From assembly GCF_014207135.1 (NCBI RefSeq), contig NZ_JACHCC010000014.1, positions 124,001 through 188,000 on the forward strand: DNA of 64,000 nucleotides, read 5' to 3'. The stretch comes from Pedobacter cryoconitis. Lineage in GTDB: Bacteria; Bacteroidota; Bacteroidia; Sphingobacteriales; Sphingobacteriaceae. The position numbers and the translations under genes were made by a program. The stretch's first letter is position 1, and each line of letters begins with the position of its first letter. Of the stretch, positions 18,401 to 27,585 are shown one piece after another. The notes under the pieces are model-generated. The model had not been told where the DNA came from and did no database searches. It saw nothing but the letters and a program-made list of their open reading frames with translations.

Positions 18401-20179
18401 GGTAAGTTTCCCTTTGACCGGATTAAAGCTATACTGATCCGAACCTAAACCTGATACATCTACATTAATATCATATATACCTGCCGGAGATGCTGCATCA
18501 GCCTGTATGGTTAACACAGGAGCACCAGTGATTACTGTGGCATCATCCGAATTTTTAAACACACCATAAGTGAACGTTGCAGCCGGATTCAAACTGCCTT
18601 GTGTTTTAATCTTATCCGCTGCAATGACATCCAGTACAGCTTTCGCAATAGTCAGTGTACTGGTTACCTCGGTAGCCGGAGCATAATTTGCGCCTCCGGC
18701 CTGATTAGCCCTTATGACCACTGTTCCAGATTTCCGGAGCATTACCTGGTTACCATTTTCAACCGATGCAATTGCCGGATTATCTGAAGTATAAATAACA
18801 GGATTACCACTAGCACCGCCTGTAGCAGTCAGAACGATATTTGCATCTCCATAAACTTTTGTAAATGTTGCCGGGAGACCAGCAATAGTTTGTGCAGTGG
18901 CTGTTACCGTTATACTTTTAGTTGCGGTTCCCGCATCTGTAACTATATTTCCAGGTTCTGTAACTGTAATTACAGCAGTCCCTCCACCTATTATTTTCAC
19001 CTTGCTTCCATTCAATTCCAGAATTCCGGCTGGGGCAACTGTATATTGAAAGGCACTTAATCCGGCAGTACTACTGGCCGTAAGTGTGAAATCGGGGTCT
19101 CCTACTTTAAATGTAGCTGGAAAAGTGTTTGTAAAAGTAACCTGCTGAGGCGATTTCGGCATTGCCAGTGTAACCTTGCTACCATCAAGTACAATTGAAA
19201 CAGTTCCGGCCGCATTACCACCAAGCCTGGTCTGAACAGTTGAAACAGTCTGACCAGAATTGGCCCCATCTGGCCATACACCATCTGAAGAAATATTATA
19301 TCCTGTGATTGATCCGTCTGTTAAACTACGCTGTTCAATACGCCGGATACCATTTGCATCCGTATTCACCAACATAGTTCCCCATGTGCCGTTAACTCCA
19401 TTCACATGATTGAAATAAAATGCCGCCAATCCCGATACTCCGCTCGCTGCGGCGCTGGAAACCCCGTCATTTTCAATAAAAGTCCCTGCAACCGGTCTTC
19501 CGGTCCCCGCTTCATTATCATATAAAAACACAAAGTTCTTCGCTATTCCGCCAGCTGCTGGTGTACTTCGTATAGCCGTTGCAAATTTCGGGTCATCTTC
19601 CTCATTATCCTTTGCAGCAACCCCAAGTACTTTTAGCGGCTGGTCTTCTGGTGAGTGAACCATATAAGCAATTGCTGCGGGATCTGCTCCTTCAGGATCA
19701 TTGAGAGATACTCTCAGAAAAACTTCACCTATAGTTCCTTTAACAGTTTCCTGTATAAACCAACCAGCATAAGTTCCACTTGCATCAGCAGTCAGCACTC
19801 CATAATCCGAGCTGAGTTTGCCTAATTCTGAAGAACCATTGGTATCATCAGTAGTAATCGGAGGCATAAAAAAGTCACCTGAACTATAGCCCGGGGTTCC
19901 TGGTTTCACATTCACAGGGGGAAGAATAAACATGTATTTTGGAGAGGTTGTTGTCCCAAGCACATCATTGACAATCTTATTCTCATACCGGTAAGTTTTA
20001 CCTGCTTTCAGCCCGGTTATTCTGGCCCTGTATACATAAGGAATACCAGCTCTGAGTTCACCACGGGACCCCGTACTTCCCTCAATATATTTAGGAAAAA
20101 TAAGCATTTCCAGCTTGGGGACCTGTCCTGATACTTGTATCGAAAACAAAGTCAATATAAATAGTAAAAGTCTTTTCAT
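15425..20179 (-). CDS. Giant MBG-repeat surface protein with T9SS type B sorting domain
   Basis: A 1584-residue secreted protein. Signal peptide at 1-18 (IQVSG). Residues about 20-400 form a unique N-terminal region. From about 425 to 1480 there are alternating Ig-like units, several beginning with a YGD-type phrase, and seven MBG-type units of about 78 residues with a recurring pattern (ADNKTR-YGQ-NP-L-YGFVNGE to GIYPI-AS-NY-SY-G-LTV). The end (about 1490-1584) reads SINGDGVNEFLSIDGI, INRNGLKVFDV and GTYFCLIEY, a gliding-motility type (CHU_C) T9SS sorting domain. MBG units occur in bacterial adhesins. The protein is expected on the cell surface, exported with the PorP/SprF partner that follows. 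Ligand unknown. Confidence 0.9.
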   Translation of the reverse strand: MKRLLLFILTLFSIQVSGQVPKLEMLIFPKYIEGSTGSRGELRAGIPYVYRARITGLKAGKTYRYENKIVNDVLGTTTSPKYMFILPPVNVKPGTPGYSSGDFFMPPITTDDTNGSSELGKLSSDYGVLTADASGTYAGWFIQETVKGTIGEVFLRVSLNDPEGADPAAIAYMVHSPEDQPLKVLGVAAKDNEEDDPKFATAIRSTPAAGGIAKNFVFLYDNEAGTGRPVAGTFIENDGVSSAAASGVSGLAAFYFNHVNGVNGTWGTMLVNTDANGIRRIEQRSLTDGSITGYNISSDGVWPDGANSGQTVSTVQTRLGGNAAGTVSIVLDGSKVTLAMPKSPQQVTFTNTFPATFKVGDPDFTLTASSTAGLSAFQYTVAPAGILELNGSKVKIIGGGTAVITVTEPGNIVTDAGTATKSITVTATAQTIAGLPATFTKVYGDANIVLTATGGASGNPVIYTSDNPAIASVENGNQVMLRKSGTVVIRANQAGGANYAPATEVTSTLTIAKAVLDVIAADKIKTQGSLNPAATFTYGVFKNSDDATVITGAPVLTIQADAASPAGIYDINVDVSGLGSDQYSFNPVKGKLTVESKKEQVITFSGFPVSAVYGSQPLAFQVTSNSTNEIIFNSSNPNVALVEKNAAGEWVVKVIGAGEADITASQTEDGVFGPGLLSQHISVSKIALSVIADNKSKLTGQADPVFTARFEGFVNQDDVSKLSGALVFTKQADGNDFLIVPSGLSSTDYTITFVNGRLTEGNIAFASMNKTYGDAAFDPAAMSLGKEPIYSVANPAVAIVNATGLLEIKGTGTTVVTATFGPGIIGTAILKVDQKPVTITANPQTRGYNQTNPLLTVSYAGLAYGETENVLSVKPQVSTTASINTNAGIYPISVTGAVASNYRFSYQQGVLTVTKTPLTVKVIDVAKSYGQEIPELILSYTGLASQDNAIDLNLKTVVSTTVTRSSGVGIYPVNVSGLTVTSNYIVSYLPGTFNVTPAALTIKADNAERGVGQPDPVFTITYTGFVNGDQSSVLIDKPVVVTTATAGSGKGIYPINVSAATASNYTISYIAGQLSIKSVPSVVYPDLPVVSYGDASFNPAVTADSGLQPTYASDNLTVAVIENGRVKIVGSGTVNITASFAATTGFTAVVVSKSLIVNKRMLIVRADNKTRLYGQSNPVLTATYDGFVNGETLVTAIAAPALLTTTANPLSPAGTYSISGNSASAQNYTFSYETGILAVDKAVLTVTADHKTRIFGADNPVLTFKYSGFVNAEGQNVIQNPPLASTLAVQNSPAGVYPIILSGASAGNYSFNYISGNLTITSTTRTITFDPIASKFVGDTDFVPNVTLTSGETPVLSSADPAVAIIKDNKIHLTGVGNVFITATAPANPNYATTPSATRLLLVSKVAQTITFESIPVLQLNGVYSLKAVSSAGLPVTFKVANPDLVSLTGNDLKGLRIGKTQITAVQLGNDRYAAAEFSVQDVQIADAIGDGLRVHPALSINGDGVNEFLSIDGIKDFPLNKVTIINRNGLKVFDVEGYDNDQHVFVGKSKSGEALPQGTYFCLIEYQTDSKVKSKTGYFILKY

Positions 20180-20222
20180 CAGTAAGTATTGTTTTTTCGG
20201 TATATAAATTTTCCCGTAAGCC

Positions 20223-20945
20223 TTATTTGCTCATCAATGGAATTACCTGTCCATCTCCATTAATATAGATGAGATAGACACTGCTGGCCTGTTTTCCAGG
20301 CTCAGGAATTAATGGCAGCGTAAATGTTGCCGTGGATAATACAGCCCTGTCATCCGGATCTTTGACAACCAGTGTAAACTCTTTGACCGGTCTTGAACTT
20401 TGGTCCCTGCCCGTTTTGATTTTTTGAAATCCGGAAAAAGAACGGGAAACGTTTTGCCATGCTCCCACCTGAACCGGTTGAAGGGCATATGGAATATAAG
20501 TACTTGTTAAAACATAAATATTTACTTTATCTGGTAAGGATTTTGAAAAATTTGCCAGACTGATTTTCACGGAACCCGAATCTGGTTTCAGCTCTTTATC
20601 AAAATCATTCAGTCTGGAGTCAACTATTTTCAAAGGTGAACTGATAGCTGGCCTGAACATAAAATAAGCATGGGCTTCAAAAGCATCTACCGAAAGCAGT
20701 GTGTCCAGTAACAGTAAATCTGCGTTGTAAAATCTAAACCTGTTTTTACCCGAGAGTAAGCTGAAATTTTTACCATTGGCAGTAAATTCATGATCAGTTC
20801 CCTGTATAATACGAGTCTCCCCTGAAGCGAAATTGGCAATTGATAAATTACCAAACCCGGGATCTGATACCGGATCTCCTTTTGAACAGGAACAGATATT
20901 AAGCAGTGCTAAACTAATTGAAATCAAGTAAAGGATTATCCTCAT
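20223..20945 (-). CDS. Hypothetical lipoprotein, DUF4397-like in style
   Basis: A 240-residue protein with a lipoprotein signal ending ICSC (lipidated Cys20). The rest is beta-rich, with two similar-sized halves of about 100 residues, each with NFASGE/NFSKSLPDKVNIYV-type strands, resembling the beta-sandwich lipoproteins often grouped as DUF4397; I do not see a decisive motif. It lies 43 bases upstream of the giant adhesin gene on the same strand, so it is probably co-transcribed and may be a surface partner. Function unknown. Confidence 0.7.
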   Translation of the reverse strand: MRIILYLISISLALLNICSCSKGDPVSDPGFGNLSIANFASGETRIIQGTDHEFTANGKNFSLLSGKNRFRFYNADLLLLDTLLSVDAFEAHAYFMFRPAISSPLKIVDSRLNDFDKELKPDSGSVKISLANFSKSLPDKVNIYVLTSTYIPYALQPVQVGAWQNVSRSFSGFQKIKTGRDQSSRPVKEFTLVVKDPDDRAVLSTATFTLPLIPEPGKQASSVYLIYINGDGQVIPLMSK

Positions 20946-20960
20946 TGGTTAGGAATAATG

Positions 20961-21000
20961 AAAGAGCAGCCCCCTTTGAATAGCGGGGCGCTGCTCTTTT
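20961..21000 (-). terminator. Hairpin after the beta-helix lipoprotein gene
   Basis: AGAGCAGC at the left and GCTGCTCT at the right close a stem with further C/G pairing inside (20961-21000). It lies downstream of the minus-strand lipoprotein gene ending at 21037 and upstream of the next gene start at 20945, separating the two transcription units. Confidence 0.6.
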
Positions 21001-21036
21001 TAAATAATAAATTGATTTAATATAATCAGCTCCAAA

Positions 21037-22446
21037 TTAGTCCTGAGAAGTTTGAGGCTTGAAATTCAACCATCCTGAAGCCCAGTTTGAATAATTTGCG
21101 TCAGTTACCGCACCTTTAGTGCTCGATGCGTCACGTGGGAATAAATTATCAAGTGTATAAGTTGAAGAAACAGCAGTAGTATAGAAAGGACTTAAAAGCG
21201 CACCTGTACTAGTGGCACCTAAACCGATAAATGCTTCAGCATTGTCAGATACCAGGATAGAATTTGTGCTTCCTGTTAATGAAACGGCAGTTGCAGGGCT
21301 GAATACTGTAGTGTAAGAATGTACAATGTTACCAGTGAAGCCACCAGCAGTTGCATTAACTTCAGTACCAGTCTGGAATTCTGCACCAGTATTATAACCA
21401 GCTATGATTGAATTTGTGATAGATAAATCAGAATTTCTTCTCCAGCGGTTACCAGCACGTAATCCATCACTCTTAGCACCATAACCTAATAAAGTGAAGT
21501 TAGAATAAACTGGTTTTGTTCTAGGGAAAACTGTCGAACCTGTACCATCATTATCTGATTCAATTCCATTCGAGTCAGAAACACTACCACTTGTACTATG
21601 CGTAGAAGCCGGGTCTTTTAAACCAATTGCATATTTGATAGTTCCTGAATAACCGAAATCAGTATCAAAATCATCGTCATCATTACCAAGCGCTAACAGA
21701 TAACTTGGACTTACAGTACCTCCGAAAAATTCAAAAGCATCATCAGCACCAAAAGATACCTGTACGTGATCAATAGAAGTACCTGATCCTACACCACCCA
21801 TAGTTAATCCGTTAATTTCGTTGTCTGGTGCCAGTTTATAACCAGCATACTCAATACGAACATACTTGAATCTGCCTGAGTTATCTGCAGCAACAGTACC
21901 TCCGTAAGTGATATCAACACCTAATGAGACACCATTCTCATCATACTTTGGCAAACCTTCGATCTGAGGAGCAGTAGTTCTGTTTGTCGTAGAATTTCCT
22001 AATATAATTACCCCTCCGAAATCACCGGCAACACGTGATCCGGCAGCTTTTGGTGAAGTAAATACAATTGGTTTTGCTGAAGTACCTACTGCATCAATTG
22101 TAGATCCTTTAGTTATTACCAGAACCCCTGCAATAGCATTTACTACAGCAGACTGAGGATCAACTTTGTAATTTACAGTTTCTCCGGTGGTAATTACAGT
22201 ACCTGGTTTAATGGTTAGTTTAGCTCCGCCAGTCACATAAACTACTCCTTTTAATTTGTAAACTTTTCCTGGGCTCAATGTTCTGTTTGCAGTGATGTTC
22301 CCAACAATTACAGAATCGGCTCCCGTAAACGGGCCGCCAGCCCCGGTTGAACGGTCAAAATTTCCATCAGTTCCTTTTTTACAGCCAGTGACTGCGAATG
22401 CTGCAATTGTTACAATTGCAAGCGCCTGTTTTGTGAATTTTTTCAT
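21037..22446 (-). CDS. Beta-helix-like surface lipoprotein paired with the TonB receptor
   Basis: A 469-residue lipoprotein: signal with AVTGC (lipidated Cys22), a Gly/Asp-rich linker, then many short strand repeats (VYVTGGAKLTIKPGTVI, GVLVITKGSTID, KPIVFTSP) that suggest a right-handed parallel beta-helix, with a DDDDFDTDFG acidic patch that could bind metal. It follows the TonB-dependent receptor by 157 bases on the same strand, in the place where SusD or another surface lipoprotein would be. It is not SusD-like. Its role as a substrate-capturing partner is inferred from this position. Substrate unknown. Confidence 0.75.
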   Translation of the reverse strand: MKKFTKQALAIVTIAAFAVTGCKKGTDGNFDRSTGAGGPFTGADSVIVGNITANRTLSPGKVYKLKGVVYVTGGAKLTIKPGTVITTGETVNYKVDPQSAVVNAIAGVLVITKGSTIDAVGTSAKPIVFTSPKAAGSRVAGDFGGVIILGNSTTNRTTAPQIEGLPKYDENGVSLGVDITYGGTVAADNSGRFKYVRIEYAGYKLAPDNEINGLTMGGVGSGTSIDHVQVSFGADDAFEFFGGTVSPSYLLALGNDDDDFDTDFGYSGTIKYAIGLKDPASTHSTSGSVSDSNGIESDNDGTGSTVFPRTKPVYSNFTLLGYGAKSDGLRAGNRWRRNSDLSITNSIIAGYNTGAEFQTGTEVNATAGGFTGNIVHSYTTVFSPATAVSLTGSTNSILVSDNAEAFIGLGATSTGALLSPFYTTAVSSTYTLDNLFPRDASSTKGAVTDANYSNWASGWLNFKPQTSQD

Positions 22447-22527
22447 TGTTTTTAAAATGGTTTTATGGTTTTTGTAATATATCTTAAAGTTAACAGATTG
22501 GTGTTTTTATAAAACTTATTTAATGTT

Positions 22528-22549
22528 AAATTATTATTAATAATAATTT
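22528..22549. repeat. 22-bp perfect AT palindrome between receptor and lipoprotein genes
   Basis: An exact palindrome made only of A and T, two 11-base halves starting AAATTATTATT. It sits between the stop of the receptor gene and the start of the lipoprotein gene and may be a weak terminator, an operator or simply AT-rich DNA. Confidence 0.35.
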
Positions 22550-22603
22550 GATTAAAAGATAATTATAACAACTATATAAACTTTTTATTCACTATAATAA
22601 GGC

Positions 22604-25600
22604 CTAAAACCTATAGGTAAACGACATACTGACATTTGTCCCCGATTTCAACTGATAGGTTATAAAATCACCTTCCTCTTTTTTATATCCATCAGTTTTA
22701 CCAGGTACTCTTACAAACTCATCCTTCCCTCCACCGACATAACCTTCCCAGTTTTTATAAAAAGTGGTTTTCGCATTTAAAAGATTGGCTATATTAAGTT
22801 TAAGTTCAGCCTTCTGCTTAAACAGACGGGTAAATAACTGAAGATCGACCAGGTCCCGTCCCATTTCATATTCAACTAACTGTGGGTTATCACTGATTGT
22901 ATTGGTACGATATCCGGATTTATTATAAACCACGTTTATACCATACTGGTCTTGTGTATAAGACAAGCCTATATTGGCAATCCAGGGAGACTGACCAAAC
23001 AAAGCCCTTTTGGATTTCAACTCCTTAACAGTCTTACCATCAGCACCTTCATAGCTCAGCGCTACGACATTCGACCGGATAATAGTTCCATTTCCAAAGA
23101 TGGAAAGGTTACGCAACCAGGCTTTATCAGCAATAAAAGACATTGTTTTTCTGATTTCCATTTCCAGTCCATAATTCACTGCCGATTTCTGGTTTTGAAA
23201 AGCATACTGGTCAACAGCCATATCCTGAATAAAAACCAGTTCAATTGGCTTATCAAAGTGTTTATAAAATCCGGATAAGGATATAATTTCTCCCGGCGAC
23301 GGATACCATTCATATCTGATATCTGCATTATTAATTTTGGTACTTTTCAGATTTGCCCCTTGTATTCTTGCGTCCAGATTAGGATCATATGGATTAAAAA
23401 CCGACGTCTCTCTGAAATCAGGTCTTACTATAGTTGTGGCATAGGAAGCCCTGAAATTCATCTGCTCTGTCAGACTATAAGTAATGTTTGCAGATGGAAG
23501 AAAGTTATTATTATCATCCCTGTTTACCTCATCATCCTTGGTTTGATATTGTAAATTAGTCAGTTTATAACTCTCAAAGCGAACTCCATATACGAGCCTT
23601 ATTTTTTTCAGGATCTGCTGATCCAGCATGGCATAGGCACTTTGAGAAGTTGATTTACCACTAAACTGAGAACCTGATTCTGCAGGTACATTATAAAATA
23701 CCTGACCGGCACCTGTACCTAATAATTCAGGTCTCAGGCTATATTCGTAAGGACCAACCTCTATATTATCATGAGAATCATTGTAAATCTGAACTGTCGT
23801 ATTTGCCAGATCTCTTTTTTTATAGAAACCGCTGTAGCCAATCTTTATCAGGTTTTTGGCTTGTAGAAAATCAAAAGACCTCGACAAATTCACACCCCAG
23901 TTATAATCTTTTTCTTTAGTATCAGTATACAAGCGGTAATCGGGGTTACCATCATTCAGATAAGGATTTGCTACCAGATAACGCTGATAGTAGGACTGTC
24001 CGTTAATTTTACCGGAATTAAGCGCTGTAAATTTGCGCTGATCATCAATAGTCTGTCCAACACTTGTATAAGATCCGTTCCAGGTTAATTTGAAACCAGC
24101 CTCACCGATAGCATGTTCACCTTCCAGTTTATGTTGTAAAACAGTCGTACTTTCAGGAATCTGAAGATTGAATTTTATCCTTCGGGCTGGGGCCGGATCA
24201 GTTTCATCATTAGCTGTTCTACTATTGTAAGTATAATAGTCGTTCTTATATACATGAGAATACATATTTCTCAAACTCAGTTTAAATCCTTTTCCCTGAA
24301 GACCAAAATTAAGCAGCCCACTGAGTGTTGAGTTATATTTATAAATATTTCCATTCTGACGTACGTCTGCACTATCAATCATTTTTACGGTAAAACCAGC
24401 TCTGGTACTTATATAATCATTGATCTCCTGGCTATTTCTTAGTGTAGCCCCACCTACAAAACCAAAGTTCATCCCGTTTTTCAAGGCGTAAGTTCGCCCT
24501 AATGAAAAACGATAATTCTGATTAGGCATAAATCCATAACGGTACATCCTGAAGCCTTCAGGATCGAAAGCCTTGCTTTGTGCGGTTACGTAATCCGGGA
24601 CCCCTCCCTGATTACTACTCACCCAGCTACGTAAACCCGGAGGCAACTGGTGCCCGTTTCCAATAAAACTGAAGAACTCTGCATTCCCCCTCTTTCCTGC
24701 CTGCAGAAAATCTTTTCCAATCGTATTGCTGTTATATCCTGTACCAAGCTGAAACTGTGTAAAATTCTGAACTGGTATATCCAATGTATTCACAACAACT
24801 TGTCCGCCAGCAAATTCAGAAGACAAATCGGGTGTTGCTGTTTTATTCACAACTACACTACTGACCATCTCGGCAGGTATCGCATCAAAAGCAAAGTTCC
24901 GCTGGTTCATTTCTGTACTCGGTTGTGTCACTCCGTCAATTTGTGCCTGATTATATCTGTCACTCAAACCACGCACAACCACATAACGGTTATCCACGAC
25001 ATTCAGACCACTCACACGTTTAAGTACCGCTCCCACATTATTATCTGGCGTTCGGGAGATCTGAGCAGCCGAAATCCCATCAGAAATCCCCGCTGCATTT
25101 TTCTGTTTCGCATACAAACCTGCCGTTGAAGCCCGCTGGAAACCTGAAGTAACCACGACTTCCTTTAAAGCATTCGCCGCAGGTTTCATAGAGATATCCA
25201 GTTTTGTCATTCCCCCGGCTTTGATCTGCACGCCGGTTATCCTTTGCGTCTGATAAGAAATATAACTGATTTCCAGGGTGTAAGTACCCGGCGGAAGAGA
25301 CATCGTATATTTCCCGTCTACAGCACTCTGCATCCCCGATCCCAGTTCAATAACCCTGATACTTGCGCTAGGAAAGGTCTCCCCCTTTTCGTCGCTGATT
25401 GTGCCGGTAATTTTTCCCGGCTCTGGCTTTTTTACAGCAGTCCTCATGACCAACCGGACAGAAACATTCGAATTTAATATAGAAAAACTAAGATTGGTCT
25501 TCTTTTCCAGGTCATCCAGCACACTTCTCACCGGGACCTGATGATAATTAATATTTTGCAAATGAACCCCGCTCATCTGTACCGGGTCAAATACAAATCT

Positions 25601-25798
25601 AAATGAGGATTGTTTTTCAAGCTCTTTTAATAAACCCTGTGCCGTACAACTTTTATAATTCAGTGTAATTGTTCCACTTTGTGCATGTAGTTCTGAAATG
25701 CAGTTAAATGATAGAAAAATAAAGAGAAATGAGATCAATAAAATGGACTGAGAAGAGTATACTGCATATTTTTTTTTGGACAGTAAATTTATAATCAT
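22604..25798 (-). CDS. TonB-dependent receptor with STN and carboxypeptidase-regulatory domains
   Basis: A 1064-residue outer-membrane receptor. Signal segment 1-40; secretin/TonB short N-terminal (STN) domain about 45-115; carboxypeptidase regulatory-like domain about 128-210 (GKITGTISDEKGETFPSAS); plug about 235-345 (VVVRGLSDRYNQAQIDGV); then a 22-strand-type barrel ending in the aromatic terminus SMSFTYRF. The STN domain is what contacts a FecR protein, and fecR and an ECF sigma gene lie directly upstream on the same strand. Ligand-bound receptor is thus expected to switch on its own operon. The substrate cannot be named; no SusD or iron-specific gene is present. Confidence 0.9.
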   Translation of the reverse strand: MIINLLSKKKYAVYSSQSILLISFLFIFLSFNCISELHAQSGTITLNYKSCTAQGLLKELEKQSSFRFVFDPVQMSGVHLQNINYHQVPVRSVLDDLEKKTNLSFSILNSNVSVRLVMRTAVKKPEPGKITGTISDEKGETFPSASIRVIELGSGMQSAVDGKYTMSLPPGTYTLEISYISYQTQRITGVQIKAGGMTKLDISMKPAANALKEVVVTSGFQRASTAGLYAKQKNAAGISDGISAAQISRTPDNNVGAVLKRVSGLNVVDNRYVVVRGLSDRYNQAQIDGVTQPSTEMNQRNFAFDAIPAEMVSSVVVNKTATPDLSSEFAGGQVVVNTLDIPVQNFTQFQLGTGYNSNTIGKDFLQAGKRGNAEFFSFIGNGHQLPPGLRSWVSSNQGGVPDYVTAQSKAFDPEGFRMYRYGFMPNQNYRFSLGRTYALKNGMNFGFVGGATLRNSQEINDYISTRAGFTVKMIDSADVRQNGNIYKYNSTLSGLLNFGLQGKGFKLSLRNMYSHVYKNDYYTYNSRTANDETDPAPARRIKFNLQIPESTTVLQHKLEGEHAIGEAGFKLTWNGSYTSVGQTIDDQRKFTALNSGKINGQSYYQRYLVANPYLNDGNPDYRLYTDTKEKDYNWGVNLSRSFDFLQAKNLIKIGYSGFYKKRDLANTTVQIYNDSHDNIEVGPYEYSLRPELLGTGAGQVFYNVPAESGSQFSGKSTSQSAYAMLDQQILKKIRLVYGVRFESYKLTNLQYQTKDDEVNRDDNNNFLPSANITYSLTEQMNFRASYATTIVRPDFRETSVFNPYDPNLDARIQGANLKSTKINNADIRYEWYPSPGEIISLSGFYKHFDKPIELVFIQDMAVDQYAFQNQKSAVNYGLEMEIRKTMSFIADKAWLRNLSIFGNGTIIRSNVVALSYEGADGKTVKELKSKRALFGQSPWIANIGLSYTQDQYGINVVYNKSGYRTNTISDNPQLVEYEMGRDLVDLQLFTRLFKQKAELKLNIANLLNAKTTFYKNWEGYVGGGKDEFVRVPGKTDGYKKEEGDFITYQLKSGTNVSMSFTYRF

Positions 25799-25870
25799 AC
25801 TTTTGGAATGGTTTATTGCGCCTGTGAATCGTAATTTATCATTGTTTTTTTGCCGGTTTTACCGGTAATT

Positions 25871-25903
25871 AAGAGAAGTACTGCCGCCAGCGGTACTTCT
25901 CTT
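25871..25903. terminator. Hairpin between fecR and receptor genes
   Basis: AAGAGAAGTAC (25871-25881) pairs with GTACTTCTCTT (25893-25903), and a T-run follows on the plus strand. It lies 32 bases after the fecR stop on the minus strand, so it may end the sigma-fecR transcript before the receptor gene. Confidence 0.55.
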
Positions 25904-25934
25904 TTTTTTAGGCCGGGCCTGGTTCATTAAGCGC

Positions 25935-26867
25935 TCAATTCATAATAACATACCCCTCAGGGATTTTTTTAAACTTTAAATGGTGGGTAAATAAAAGTGT
26001 CTGAAGAACGTCTCTGACAGGTTCATTGCGGAATTTACCGCTGATTGCAAAACCATTCAGTTTGTTCTTATCAAACTCGAGTACTATATCATAATAGGAA
26101 GCTACCCTTGCCAGTGCTTCTGTAAGGTTCATATTATCGAATATCAAGGTTCCGTCTTCTGTATAAGATTTAACCTCTCCGCCCGCTGTAAAAACACCTT
26201 GCCGACCTTCCATCCCCATCTGGCTATATTGTTGGCCAGGAATAAGTTTTAGTGGAGAAAAACCTTTGATTTTACTACCTATTTCAACCTTTCCGGTATA
26301 CAGACAGATTTTTTCAAGCTGATAAGCTTTATAATTTTCGACAGTAAAAGAAGTTCCCAGTGCCGTCGTTGACAGTTGGGCCGAGTAAACTGTAAATGGT
26401 CTCTTTTTATCTTTTGCGATTTCAAAGAAACCTTTTCCTTTAATCAGAAAAACTTTACGGTTATCCGGAGCGAAAGATGCAGGATATTTAAAGACTGAAC
26501 CAGAATTAAGCGTAACCACAGAATGATCAGCTAGTGTAATAATCTTTACAGAACCCACAGGGACCCTGACAATGGTAAATGAAGATTGTAGTTTTAAGTT
26601 CTCAGTCTGCCGGTGCAGGAAATAGCCTGCCGCAGAAATAATTAATAATGAAGCCGCAACTGCAATGCTGATCAGTGTTTTAAATAAAGGTTTAATTTTA
26701 TAGCGGGGGGCAGCTACAGGCTTTTCCTCCACCAAAGGCATGGTTTCGAGGTAATCCATATCAAATTCCCCGTTCTCAACTAATAGAAAAAATGCATCCA
26801 GCTCAGCTGCATCCAATTCCTTTTCCAGGAACCTATGATATAGATTCTTTTTCTCACTCGACTTCAT
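25935..26867 (-). CDS. FecR-family anti-sigma factor / signal transducer
   Basis: A 310-residue inner-membrane protein: cytoplasmic N-terminus with an acidic start, one transmembrane helix (about 64-88), the FecR domain (about 105-210, with VPVGSVKIITLADHSVVTLNSGS and FEIAKDKKRPFTVYS) and a C-terminal DUF4974-like domain (about 235-310, beginning FDNMNLTEALARVASYYDI). FecR proteins hold the ECF sigma factor inactive until the STN domain of the receptor signals across the periplasm. The sigma gene is 43 bases upstream and the receptor gene about 140 bases downstream. Confidence 0.92.
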   Translation of the reverse strand: MKSSEKKNLYHRFLEKELDAAELDAFFLLVENGEFDMDYLETMPLVEEKPVAAPRYKIKPLFKTLISIAVAASLLIISAAGYFLHRQTENLKLQSSFTIVRVPVGSVKIITLADHSVVTLNSGSVFKYPASFAPDNRKVFLIKGKGFFEIAKDKKRPFTVYSAQLSTTALGTSFTVENYKAYQLEKICLYTGKVEIGSKIKGFSPLKLIPGQQYSQMGMEGRQGVFTAGGEVKSYTEDGTLIFDNMNLTEALARVASYYDIVLEFDKNKLNGFAISGKFRNEPVRDVLQTLLFTHHLKFKKIPEGYVIMN

Positions 26868-26910
26868 ACTACTATATACTATCGGGAGATCGCTTTAGGG
26901 GGGATGATAA

Positions 26911-27507
26911 TTAAAAATAATTATCTATAGAATAAACGATTGGTAAAAGGAGGTAAATATAATCCGCTGAATCGGCCAGTTTGCTCAGATCTCTTTTGGC
27001 TAAACTCATATGCTCTTTGATCGTTTCCTTACTGACAGAAAGCAGTTCAGCCGCTTCGGCATAAGTCATTCCATCAATCTTACAAAGCTCAAAAGTCTGT
27101 CTTCTCCTGGAAGGGATCTCAGTCATAATTTTACGGAGCCGGGCCAGATCCATAGCTGCGGTAATTGCGACATGCTGATTAGCTTCTTCCTGAGCTGAAA
27201 GATAACGCTCCCGGAAAACACTTTTCATTTTCTGATCAGATAAAACCCGTTTCAGCCAGGTAAAAGTTACATTTTTGGTAATGGTAAAAAGATAAGGTTT
27301 CAGTTCGCGGTCCGGATCAAGATTGGCCCTTGCTTCCCAAAGTCGAAGAAACACATCGCTTGCCAGTTCTTCAGCAAGTTCTGCAGAACGGGTATGTTTA
27401 AAACAATAAGATCTGATATCCTGATAGTATAGCTTATAAATCCGGGTAAAAGCATATTCTTCACCATGAATGAAATCCTGAATAATATCTTTAGTTAATA
27501 CCGTCAT
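26911..27507 (-). CDS. ECF RNA polymerase sigma factor (FecI-like)
   Basis: A 198-residue sigma-70 group 4 factor. The ATG at 27507 is chosen; an upstream TTG (27516) would add three residues. Region 2 lies at about 25-90 (FTRIYKLYYQDIRSYCFKHT, with ELASDVFLRLWE) and region 4 at about 120-180 (IPSRRRQTFELCKIDGMTYAEAAELL). It is followed by fecR and a TonB receptor, so it should direct transcription of that receptor unit. A TAAATTTG sequence matching the Bacteroidota -7 consensus lies immediately upstream (27516-27523 on the minus strand). Confidence 0.92.
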   Translation of the reverse strand: MTVLTKDIIQDFIHGEEYAFTRIYKLYYQDIRSYCFKHTRSAELAEELASDVFLRLWEARANLDPDRELKPYLFTITKNVTFTWLKRVLSDQKMKSVFRERYLSAQEEANQHVAITAAMDLARLRKIMTEIPSRRRQTFELCKIDGMTYAEAAELLSVSKETIKEHMSLAKRDLSKLADSADYIYLLLPIVYSIDNYF

Positions 27508-27585
27508 ACCCTGCAAATTTATATCGAAAAATAATGCAGTATATAAACTACATATTAATTAAATATTAACTTAAATGAACATATA

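Noticed and set aside
21037-25798. Polysaccharide utilisation locus (SusCD)
   Set aside because: The lipoprotein is not SusD-like, and no glycoside hydrolase or carbohydrate esterase is encoded nearby.
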